A stretch of DNA of 64,000 nt. It comes from Gaeumannomyces sp. JS-464 (taxonomy: Eukaryota; Ascomycota; Sordariomycetes; Magnaporthales; Magnaporthaceae). The position numbers were made by a program, and so were the translations under genes. The DNA lies in the NCBI GenBank assembly GCA_002197995.1, contig NGZR01000002.1:8990001-9054000 (forward strand). The letters are read 5' to 3'. The notes below the pieces were generated by a model. The model searched no databases, was not told where the DNA came from, and saw only the letters and a program-made list of their open reading frames with translations. This document shows positions 23,310 to 33,836 of the stretch, in pieces (positions within the stretch are counted from its first letter, which is position 1; each line of letters begins with the position of its first letter).

Positions 23310-26109
23310 TGTGGTGTGTCCCTTTGTGCTCCAGGGGGCGGTCCGGTGCAAGATGTGTATGATAGATCGATAGAGCTAGAGGCGCAGGCGACGAGCAGAA
23401 AAGGGGGGAGTAGGCTTGAGAGGGCCAGTAGACATGTGGGAGGCGGATGCCGAGGGAGTGTCCGTGTTGCGTACAGACTAGGGACGAAAGAGGGAGGGGC
23501 CAAAAGAGTTCTTAAATAGATCGAGGTTCAGGGATTCAACGTAGTGGCGGAGACAGGAGAGGCGGATCAGTCGCGGTCGAAGCAACCCCAGGCTTGTCTT
23601 CTGCGCCGCCCGCTGCCATGGGAGAGCCCGGCTTCTGTGTTTTTCCTCTCGACGGCGATCAACTGCCGCCTCGCTCGCCCCACTCAGACGTCTAGAAAGA
23701 CGTAGCCTTGGCGCCTTCCTGCGACTGATGTGGGTCAGAAACCGCATCCTTGAGCCTCTGGTTGGTCCACAACCCGAATACGGAGGGCCGAACGCGATTA
23801 CGGGTCCGAGGCGGGCAAGGAGACGACAAAGGAACGAGTCTATGCGAGAGCGTCGCCTGGAGGCTGCCCAGCTAATTACTCCACTCATCTCTTATTCACG
23901 AGGGCACTTTGCCACGTCAAAAGAAGGCTCACCGCTCCATCCATGTACCTTCGGGGCACATGGCAAGTAGACAGCGAAACAGCCTGCAGATTATATTCTG
24001 CCCCAGATATCTGGACTGGAGTAACTGGGCAATGCGTCTAGAGGTAGAAAGCTGGAGGTTGCCAGCCTGGTCTATGTTCTCCGCTTCTGGCTCGCTCGCT
24101 CGATTTTCTCGACATGCCTTGTCCAGGGTGTGAGGGATAGGGGTCCAGCTTCTCGTAGTACCCGTAGCCCCGGGCCTGACCTCTGTATATGCGTAATGTT
24201 GCCTCAGCCCCTCCGGGTCTCTCCGGCCCTGGTCGGCCACAAGAGGTATGACGTGGATGCTCACCATGCCAGGTACGGCAGACGCCTCCGAGTAAGAAAC
24301 AGATCAATCCCAGAGCAGGAAACTATTTGCCCTAGCCCTAGCCCTATCTTTGGACTGGTCTGAGCGTTTCCTGCGTCCTTAAAATCCTTCTTCATTGTCT
24401 TCCCTCGAGAGGCACCTCTTTTCCATTTTCTCCCCAAACAAACACAAACAAGCCAGCAAGATGGCCGCCTCGCAACCTCCATCCGGGTGCGCGCACGCCA
24501 GCACCCTTCTCACGGTGCATGGCTATCCCTCCCATACTCATGCTCGTCCGCTGGTGGGAGCCTCAGATCTCTTGACCCTCCACTTGCTCCATCGCGCACG
24601 ACAAGGCGTCCCCTCTCGATGCTCGCCCACTTAACGCCGCACTCAATCTTCCACACGGCGCCGGCTTTACCTCCGCGTGCTGGGATTACTCTACGGCACT
24701 CCAAGCCTCTACAAGGTGTGTAAACCTAGCGCCTACCCTGCACACCGTGACATTCAGTGTCAAGATGTATCGGCAGTCGTCGCTAACAGTACTTGTGTCC
24801 TTGTAGAGCCACAACAGTCAGTCGCCGCAATTTCTCTCGAGCCACTGGCGCTAGCGAGACGGCTGCCCCACCAGCCGAGGCCGGCCCCGAGGCGCACAGC
24901 AACCGGCGACGCCGAGAGAGGCCCTCCACTCCTACTGCACACTCGTGGATAAAGACCTCGAGGGTCATAGCCCTCGGGCGCTTTCCTACCTGGTCCTTAG
25001 AGATAGAGATCAATCCAGCAGGCCTACTACATGCACCTCTACTTTGCAATAGTAAGTTACCCCAGCTGTGACATACTTCTCAAATACCACTGGACTTTCT
25101 GCTAACGCCTTCCCCTTCTTCTTTCCCTCAGCCCAAGGCTATCGCAGGACTTAGCCAACTTCAAGGATGCGGAATCTCCTTTATCATTTCTGTTTGAATA
25201 CATATCCGGAAGAGGGATGAGCTGCCTCGCGAGTTTGAGAGGCTTGTTAGAATAGAGATTGAGCGTGTAGGGTCAGGGCGGGCGGACGGGATTGGCCTTA
25301 CACGGTTAGTGCCTTGGGCAAGGCTCTGCGCTGGGCTCCGGGAAGGGTTGGCTTCTTCGGCAAGATCGTGTGTCTCTTGGCGCACATTTCGTCAAAGAGT
25401 CACCTATCCCGGAGTTCTGGGGTGGGTTGGTCTCTTTGACGAGGTTGGGTCTCTTGACGCACATTTCGTCGAAGAGTCACCTAGCCCGGAAGTTCGACAC
25501 AGAGTGGTAGGTCATGGTAAATAATAAAAGTTGAAATGAGAACCGGCCTTATGGACTCGATGACGCGACAGTGATCTGTGTCCCCCATGATATGCTGAGT
25601 ACCCGTAGCTAGCCATGGGCAAGTGTTTTCGGCATCATCCATCAGTATCACAGCTACATACAGGCTCCATATGGGTACCTACGCATTCAATCTGTAATGG
25701 CACATGCAATACCTCTGCCCACCAGCATCCCACGCGGTTTAGTCTGCCCGCCGTCCCGCGTACCTACTTGACTCCCCTTGTTTGCAATGCGGAAATGCGC
25801 TTTTTTGTGCTGACAGCACGGACCATTCGCACTGACAGCTCTGTGCCCAGAGACAATCTTGCCCCACCTAGTCTCGGCATCTCGAACCACATCGTGTCGG
25901 AGCGCCTCAGTTTGCAGCTCACGGCCAGCAGGCCCCGGGTTCTTACGCTTTAGTCTCGGTGCTGTCACTGAATCTATCCATAATGAGGGCGCGTCCAAGG
26001 CAAGCAAAAGTCAAAGTATGTCGTTTAGCGGTTGAGGAGGAGAATCAACTAGGGAATCCTGGCAGAGTCTATAACAACGGAGGGGACGAGGGGGAAGGAA
26101 AAAAGAAAG
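23310..26109. other. Intergenic region with possible degenerate coding
   Basis: No complete gene is supported. Between about 24461 and 25190 on the plus strand there are short open stretches with plausible splice signals (donor-like GTGTGT at about 24717, acceptor TTGTAG ending at 24806, donor GTAAGT at about 25051), but I could not assemble a coherent protein from them. A 77-bp imperfect tandem duplication is listed separately. Confidence 0.4.
25346..25499 (+). repeat. Imperfect 77-bp tandem duplication
   Basis: Two adjacent copies of a 77-bp unit (25346-25422 and 25423-25499). Each begins GGGTTGG and contains the well-conserved core CGCACATTTCGTC followed by AGAGTCACCTA. They differ at scattered positions, so the duplication is not recent. 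No coding function seen. Confidence 0.75.
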
Positions 26110-26116
26110 AAAAAAA
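26110..26116 (-). terminator. Pol III terminator of the tRNA-like gene
   Basis: Seven consecutive T on the minus strand begin 5 nt past the discriminator base, the usual distance for RNA polymerase III termination. A further T-rich tract follows. Confidence 0.7.
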
Positions 26117-26120
26117 GGAA

Positions 26121-26255
26121 TGCCCGCCCCGGGATTCGAACCCGGGTCCCCGCGATACACCCTTTGCCGGACTAAGGACAAAGGAAATACATAGGAATAT
26201 AGTATATAGTGTCCGACAAAGGTAGCGGTGTCTTTAACCACTAGACCAGACGGGC
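26121..26255 (-). tRNA. tRNA-like gene with a long interruption in the anticodon arm
   Basis: Read on the minus strand, the 5' end GCCCGTC pairs with GGCGGGC at the 3' end (7 pairs, one G-U) with A as discriminator. The D-arm (GTCT/AGAC) carries an A-box-like TGGTCTAGTGG, and the T-arm stem CCGGG/CCCGG encloses TTCGAAT, giving a perfect B box GGTTCGAATCC. The anticodon arm is interrupted by roughly 60 nt whose ends form an 11-bp hairpin (CTTTGTCGGAC with GTCCGGCAAAG), as in nuclear tRNA introns. A T7 tract just downstream is a Pol III terminator. I could not derive an anticodon that satisfies U33 and purine-37, so the isotype is left open. It may be an intron-bearing tRNA with a consensus error or a tRNA pseudogene. 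Confidence 0.7.
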
Positions 26256-27397
26256 TGGATTGCTTGTTGAGTGCAATCCCTCCTTCATGGTTTATATCCC
26301 TGCTGACAGCAGCCGCCTTTTCCCCCCCCTGGTCATGGTTGGGCCACCCGAGCCCTCCCCAGCCCTCTCCTTCCCTGCCGCTGCGCAGCCACCGTGGCAG
26401 ACAGCTGGCCAAAAGCGCGCTAGCAGGGGGACTAGGGTCACCACACAGATTCTTTTGTGCAAGCTCCAGGCCCAACTGACACCTGGTCGGAGCGTCCTGC
26501 CTTCTGAAGCCACCACCTCGCGCCGCCCGCACCTATTCAACTGTCTCGTGGCTTTTCCTTGGTGTTTTGGTCCCCAACAGCGAGCGTCGAATTCTACCCA
26601 CACACCACACAGCAGAGAAGTGCATCTGCATGACAGAGCATATCCTGGATACCAACCATTTCCGTGTAATTAAGGATATGGGCATCTGCCCTCACTCTCT
26701 TCTTTTGCAGACATGCATCAGGAAAACACCTGCGGCATCTTGCATGGGGTCTTCTACTCGATGCGCACATGATTACCCAAGACTCTAAAGTCAAGATTAT
26801 ATCTTGAGATCCCACTCGACGACAGCGTACGCCACAAGGCAAAGCTAATGCCGCTGATTATGTTGGGCCATTCGCAGTCTAAGGGATTTATCTGTTAGGC
26901 TCGAGATGGCAATTTTTGATAACCAATTGTATTTTAGGGACGGTTGGGCGCTATCCGGCTTGAAAATCACATTTTGATACCGAGCATAACATTCACACTT
27001 GTGGATCATGGAGATTAAACAAAGCCGGGTGGTTGCGGTTCCAGAGATGGGGAGATATCACAACCAAGCGCGTACGTTCCCATGATATCCGTGTATGTCC
27101 CTGCCCGTCCGATGTGCCCAAAGGAAGATGGCTACCAAAGTCGCCGGATGAAGAGTACCATCCAGGTCAATATTTCACCGCAAGATGAGCAGAATAGCGG
27201 TCCCAAAAGGAAGAAGGCTGCAGGGGACAGATGACAAGAAGATTTGCGAGAGCATGATTACAAACACAGGACGATCAGGAGACATTTAGCTTCCCTGGTC
27301 CCTCCTCGGTAGTTCGTATGGGGCATTTGTTGACACAGAAACAAAGCGCCTAAAAGTTTTTCCTTTGACCAGGTCTTCCTTGGAAATCCGAGCTCCG
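26256..27397. other. Intergenic, nothing recognised
   Basis: About 1.1 kb with moderately AT-rich patches (around 26780-27000) and no reading frame with coding bias. It contains the 3' flank of the aldolase gene and the 5' flank of the tRNA-like gene. Confidence 0.5.
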
Positions 27398-28541
27398 TCA
27401 ACGCTTCTCAAGGCCTCGACCCAAATACGTCTGCTCTCCAAACTCACGCTCCGCAACCTGGAACAAAGGCAAGCCCATCAGGTATCCATGCTCGGGCGAT
27501 CCCATGACCTCCCACGTGGCTCTCGCTTCCTCGTCCCCGATCTCGACCAGCGCCGTGTCCGCGCCGCCCTGGCCCGCGGCCGCCGCCTCGGCCAGCAGCT
27601 GGACCTGGCAGCAGCGCTCGAGCAGCACGAACCAGGCGACGGTGGCCTCGACGCTGGCGCCCGCGACCAGGAGCCCGTGGCTGGCGAGCAGCGCGGCCTT
27701 CCTGCCGCCGAGCACCGACGCGATCGCGCGCCCTTCGTCGGCAGCCAGCACCACGCCAGCGAAGGACGGGTGCAGGGCCAGGTCGCGCCAGAAGACGCAA
27801 AAGTCCTGCGTCAGCATGCGCAGCGCGGGCCGCGCCCGGCTGCACAGGGCCCTGCCATGCATCGTGTGCGCGTGCGCGGCGCAGTTCACGTCCGGGCGGG
27901 CGCGGTGGAGCTCGGCGTGGATTGCGTAGGCGGCTTTTGTTTGTTGGTCCAGGTGAGTGTTCGTGTCAGCGGTTTGCCCCTCTGTTGTCCTTTGTTCACG
28001 GGTAAGACATCGTTCTAATCACATCCTGAGCCTTGCAGGACAATGAAACCCACCGTGGTTCAGCCTCCGATTCCGCCCGCCGTCCACGACACGTCCCGAC
28101 TCGTCCACCAGTATCAGGTCCTCGTCTCGGATCTGGGAGAAGTGCAGGCCTAGAGACAGGCGCCGCCCGCAAGGAGCGATACTCTGTCAGCATGACGACA
28201 CTTCCAGCGCCCAGTCGCTAGCAAGGCAGCAGGCGATTACCGAAGGGGTTCACCCAGAAGCTGGTCGGCTCGACAGGATCTCGCAGGGTTATGTGGCCGG
28301 CGATGCCCTCGGCAAAGCCAAACTGGGCAAATATGCGGCAGGCGATGGCCAGGCGATGCTTCAGATATGCCCGGGCCTCGTACGGGCCGCTAAAGGCAGG
28401 CGGCCGAGTCACCTCCGGGTCGCTGATCTCGGCCAGGGCACTCTGGGGATCGCCGCTCTTGAACACTGGGCCATTCTTGGGAGTGGCTGTCGCGGCGTAA
28501 TCTGTATTTCCGAGCGAGTGGAAAACGGCCGAGGGAGCCAT
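27398..28541 (-). CDS. Class II aldolase/adducin-domain protein
   Basis: Three exons give an uninterrupted 310-residue protein: 28541-28241, 28149-28054 and 27933-27398. The introns (91 and 120 nt) join in phase 1 to recreate NPFGLHFSQIRDEDLILVDE and RLNHAAYAIHAELHRARPDV, both hallmark sequences of fungal class II aldolase-domain proteins. Zinc-ligand histidines are visible in CAAHAHTMHGRA and in LLASHGLLV. An earlier conserved block is FAEGIAGHITLRDP. The ATG at 28541 (MAPSAVFHSLGN) is chosen because the longer open frame starts with GTG. The family includes fuculose-1-phosphate aldolase and adducin head domains. Filamentous-fungal members of about 300 residues are cytosolic and mostly of unknown substrate, sometimes near secondary-metabolism genes. 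Nothing in the context fixes the substrate here. Confidence 0.88.
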
Positions 28542-30973
28542 GTTTCTGCGAGGCACCTGGCAAATGGGCGAGATGGCCTTTGCAGGTTAAGCGGAAGATT
28601 GTCTGGTTCAATCGTGAAGCAACCGAGGGATCTGCTGTTACCCAGGCGTACTTATGAACAGTGGCTCCTCGATGTATGCTCGTCACGAGCCTCAGGGGTG
28701 AGCCCGAGCTCCCAAGGGCCAGACCAGCACGCTCGTGCAAGGTTTACATTTGCTGCGGACAAGAAGGCCTGGAACGTCCCACATCGCCACATAGTCCTGA
28801 ACTTTGTACGCTACCTAGGACAGATGATCATGGGGGCGCAAGTGATGGCCGTGCTCGAAAAGGGGTCTTAGTTAAGGACAGACGTCCGTACCATGTATCC
28901 GGAACATTTCCGGACCCTCCCTCCAGGTACCACTTCCAGGTCGCCGAACGGCCGATGGCCGGGTCCAGACGGAGAGGCCCGACTGTGCGGCCCATTGGGT
29001 TACGGGTCTAGGTAGCGATGCAACGACGCTTTTTTGGGGGGGCAGGATCGGTGCGCAGAAAAGTGCACGTTCGACCGGGCATTTCCTTGCGCCCCTGTAC
29101 CATGACGGCCGCAAAGATTCCATGTGATAGCCAGAAGGATTTAAGGTCTGCTCCGTGTGACTGGTTGGTCCAGCAAGGCTCTGCGATACGGCATGGGGAC
29201 GGTGGTTGGTCGTTGGGTCAAGGCCGCCGGCGCTTGCTGCCTTCTGCACGAGCACTGCCATCACTTCTTCGTGAGGGATCCTGAGGGCGGCCTAGGTTGT
29301 GCCATCGTGCGTCGGTCGCTCAAGCCAGAGCACCGGGCCGACTGTCTCCTGGATAAACATCCGCCTCCACAGGCCGCAGCACCGATGCAATATCACGCTA
29401 CTTGTGTGTTCTATTTCTGGGTGGCACAGCACTGGTAACCATATGGCCGGAGTAGAGCTTGAATGATGGCCTCCTTCTCCGCTGGCTACTGGAAAGCAGC
29501 AGTGGCATCTGCACGCAACGGTCGCACGCGGCGTAGCGGCACAGCAACCAGAGAGGGAGGACAGACACCAGACGGCTAGGACGCTCATCGAGCACACCCA
29601 CTGCCCGCAACAAGCTGAGCTGGGGTCCAGCCTTAAGAGCCTCAATCGTGATGGGTCGCATGGCCGGGCAGTTCTGCTGTTTGTGGCGGTCGATATCGGA
29701 AATTCCCCTTTGGGTGGAGCCGCGCAGGTGCCGTGCCGGGTTGGTTGGTAAGCACAGCGTGGCCGGGCTGGTTGCATTGGGGCCAAGAGGAGCTCTGGCA
29801 GAGGGGTGTTGGGGTTGGGCGCTTTCCAACCTCCAGCTCCGTGCTTCCAGACCGGCCGGGCTTAGAATGGGACCTCCATCCAGCCAGACCAACCTCAAGC
29901 TACCTACAGCCTGACGCAACCCGAACAGGCCATTCACCTGCTGCTGCGCCATCTCCGCCGTCGCCCACGATGCTGTGCTTCCCTGCTCGCTGGTGAGCTG
30001 TCCTGCGTCACCATTTCCAGGAACTATGGCTGCGGACATTTACCGTGCAGGCGTGCCCGAGATGAAGCATAGAAGTAAGTATGTGCTACGTATCATCTTG
30101 TGCCAGTCGAAGCCCACGAACCTCGAAATGCGGTAGGCAAGGCGCTGACGGTGCGGCCGGAACACGGGCGCTTGCAGCAGGCAAACGAACACCAGGTAGT
30201 ACCCCCGTTTGCACCGACGTCCGACCGCGAAAGGAGCCCGAGCCTCGCCAACGGCCAGCGGCCCTGATGTCCAAATGGCCACCTACCTACCTATGTAACT
30301 GGGGCCCATGTGCCTCGAGAGTCGAATGGCGAGCAACATTCCAAGTGTACACTGCTTCCTGCGGTGCTGCCCATCTTTCCCCCAGCCCTTCTTGTCACCT
30401 CCACCTCGCCCAAGTTTCGCCGAGCCTCGCCCGTCAAAGCACGGCCACCACCATTGCCACCAGCTCTCAACATCGCCGCAACCACCAGAGGCATGGTTGA
30501 CGGCACCACACGCACTTCCAGACCCCTGACGGATCGTTGCAGTGCATCCCTGGCGCCACGCTGCAGCCTCACCAAGGCTGCATCTCCCTCAACTGGGCTT
30601 GATTCCAACTGCCGGATCAGCTGGACTGTGCCCAAGCATGGGCTGGAGGTGCTGCTATGCACCCTAGCCATTCCTCAATCTCGTTATCAGGCTGGGCGAA
30701 GCAGGCCGGAGACCCTGATCTAGCCAAGTTGGACCCTATTCCCTGATCCCACCGCTTGGCTCGGGACAGAGCCGCTTCGCCATCCCGCAGCACGCATGTC
30801 TCAACTTGTCGATACCCCAGGGTCTTCGGTATATACCTGCTAGCCGGCTCCGGCAAATCCACGACATATCTCAGCACTCCAGGCCCCGGCCACCCCCATC
30901 ACCACTTAGCCACCGTGGCAGTAAAAAGGCCGACTCAAGCAGCAGTCCTTGTCCTGAGACCACACCTATCAAG
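28542..30973. other. Intergenic, nothing recognised
   Basis: About 2.4 kb between divergently transcribed genes. No frame shows consistent coding bias. A TACC repeat (about 30284-30295) and C/T-rich segments just upstream of 30974 are typical promoter-like sequence. Confidence 0.5.
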
Positions 30974-33202
30974 ATGGGAGCCTCGACTTCCAGGTCAGAG
31001 TGTCCCGCACTCGGCATCGACCCTGACTGCGGTAATATCTCGACTATCACGGTGGATGGCCGGCGAGTCGTGAATGCGGTTGGAAACATCAGCAAAGGCG
31101 AAGTGTCTCCCGACGGCGACATCGCGGGCATAGGCGTACGTGGACCTGCTCACCCCCAGAAAGCCCCATTGGCGCAACTCCTACTGATAATCGTTTCCTT
31201 CTGCAGGTTGTCTCGGTCTTCGTAGGAGTTACCTCCCTAGCTTTTTTGCTGAGCATAATCATCGTGCTTTTCAACCTGGCCAAGTGGCTCAAGTGGAAGT
31301 CCACCCTGACATCCGAGTAGGTTATTTCTTCCCGATCATTGCCGGTCCATTTTCGGACACAAGGTACAAGGCGTCTGGGCTAACCTATCTTGCTCCAAAC
31401 AATGTAGAAAGAAGCAAGAACGTAGCGGCTGCGCTGCGGTAAGCCTGACGGGCTTGTGCGAGACCATCGTTCTATCCTGCAGCGACCAGCAAATCTTCAC
31501 TGGCGGCGCCTACTCCATAACACTGCGCTACTTCAAGGGCTGCTCGATCACAGCTTACCACTACAACATGGTCGCCAACATGATGCTGCTCACCTGCGCC
31601 ACCCACCTCCTCAGCCTCACCGTAGTCCGCGACTACTGGCGATACCCCTGGCTCGCCTGCGTCCGCGTCCTCATCACATTATTCCTCTTCCTGACGACGG
31701 GCCTGCTCCTCTCCAACCAGGACAGCACCGCAGTGAAATTCCCGACGGACATCCCACCGCCCGGCGCCGAATCCGCCTTTATGTTCGTGCCTGCGGTCTG
31801 CTACCAGAACGGCGAGAACGATTTTAAGGACACGCTCAGCCAAACCATGAATCAAGGGGCCGGCCGCTTCACCGAGGTCATTCTGAACAGCAACCCGGGG
31901 AACAAGGTTCGCGGCTGGAACTTGTACATATTGATGCTGCTGTTCTACTTGGCGGCGTTCTTGCTCGAGGTCTTCCGATCCCTAAACCGCGGCAACGAGG
32001 ATGCGGGCGGGAAGCGACATGGGATCATACAAGGGCTCAAGCGCGCTACCATGACAGGCCCGAAGAGAAGAAAGGTCCTCGGCGGAGTCGGCCGTGTCTT
32101 GATGGTCGCCTACCTCCTTGGTGGCCTGTCCATCAGTGGCGTCACTATTATTTCGACCTCCCAGTATCTGTTCGCGTTGCGCAGGTGGGCTCGGAACGCG
32201 GAGTGGCTCAGGACGGATGGAGACTCGAGGAAGAGCAGCGAGGATGACGCAACCGCCTTCGGCCAGATGATTCCCATGATCCTTTCTCTCCTGACTATCT
32301 TTGCTCTGTTCGAGAAGTGGAGTGGTAAGTAATTCGCCCAACTAATGGCCGCCCTGTATTCCAATCCTTTGTAGCTGATACTGACCCTTGCGCCCCGACA
32401 ACAGAAATGGGATCCCGAGACCGAGCAGACAGACAATACGGATTTTCTGGAACCGTGACCTACCGAACGAGGTCCTCCTCCAGCCCTCCAACAGGGAAGA
32501 ACCCCAGCGGATCTGACGGCGGCCTGGTACCAGGTAGCAGCGGCGACGGAGGCGCGGTTGCAATCTACAACATCTCGGACAAGACCTTTAGTACCCTCTG
32601 CGAGTCCCAGGCACTAATGATGCCCGGAAGTACCTTTACCGGCAGCAATACCGTGACTCCTAGACTCACTCCTATGACACCAGCCTTCTCGGGTGTAGGC
32701 AGCTCAGGATTCGTCGACGACAATGGCTTGGCGTCACCGCCTTTGCCCCAGCAACAGCAGCACCAGTCGCCCCGCAATCCGTCCCAAGTCTGGTTCTCCA
32801 ACGGCCCGGCCAGCGCACCGCTGCTGGGGCTGCATGCGAGCAGCCCCCAGCTCTCGGGCACTGCGCTACACCCACACCAATACGCCAGTGACGGTAACGC
32901 TCGGGACGGCAGAAGCAGCGCTCCAGAGCCGAGACGCATTAGGTCCAGCTCTAAGTTTCACCCGCTGTCATCGCACCCAATGGTATCGCCATGGACGCGA
33001 GTGGCGACAGACTTCTATGCCCGCAGCGATGGGACAATACTACCACCAGCCCGCCGCGTCGGCCACTCCTACGGGATACGCCGTCGGCTCGGCGTTCGGG
33101 GCGCCGAACCAGGATGGGTATGGGAATGCGGAAGGGTATTTCCCGCTCCCGTTGTCGGGGTCGCCGCGGCGAGATAGTGAGTTGTCCCGGCGGGCGAGCT
33201 GA
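30974..33202 (+). CDS. Multi-pass membrane protein of unknown function
   Basis: Exons 30974-31135, 31207-31316, 31408-32324 and from 32405 join in frame using donors GTACGT, GTAGGT and GTAAGT with CAG/TAG acceptors. The protein starts MGASTSRSECPALGID and has a hydrophobic helix VSVFVGVTSLAFLLSIIIVL. Several more helices lie in the third exon (around MVANMMLLTCATHLLSL, VRVLITLFLFLTTGLLL, LYILMLLFYLAAFLLEVF, VLMVAYLLGGLSISGVTI and MIPMILSLLTIFALFE). A Ser/Pro/Gln-rich cytoplasmic tail follows. The tail frame runs to a stop at 33177. A neighbouring frame gives a more natural end (AMGQYYHQPAASATPTGYA to a stop at 33202), reachable by splicing 32894-33026 or by a one-base indel. I recognise no named family. 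The layout resembles uncharacterised membrane proteins common in filamentous ascomycetes. Confidence 0.7.
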
Positions 33203-33836
33203 TTGTTTGCTTTCCGTCGACTGTTTTTTCTCTCTTTTTTTTTCCATCATGAACTGTTTCCTTGGACTTGTTCTCTGGTTTGTTATTGTGCTGGGACGGG
33301 TTTTAATGGAAATGCATTCACGACACACAGGTTTTTTAGCGACTAACATTTAATGTCAGCGGCGGGATCAAGGGGTTATTATGAACCACGGGTTTTCTGG
33401 AAACACAATCGCTTGTCTTTCTTCTTCCCTACGGCTGCTCCTTCTTTCATGATGTATCTTTTAGGACCTCGCTCAATGCCAACGATGTTACGACAACAGC
33501 CGCGCAGCACGATGCCTGGAATACCATCAACGAGTGTGTTCAAGGGATGGCCTGGTGTTCGACTGGGCGTCAAGTCGCGACATATCTCCTTCTACACAGT
33601 CCGTGCGCCCTGACCAATCACCGTACGCTGCGCGACACGTGCTGGCTGATGTCGCAACGCGGCGACCAATGATGCCGTCTCCACATAGGTGCATAGAACT
33701 CCTCACCTGTCAAATGTCAGGCACGCTAGACGATGTCTGCTCCTGGGATGAGCAAGCACTGCTGTCTTCGGATGACATCCGTCCGATAGCCATCCCCTTT
33801 TCCGACAAAACCGCCAGCAACAGCTCCCCAAGCAAG
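33203..33836. other. Intergenic, nothing recognised
   Basis: 634 bp between two genes on the same strand. It must contain the 3' end of the membrane protein gene and the promoter of the transporter. No distinct motif identified. Confidence 0.5.
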
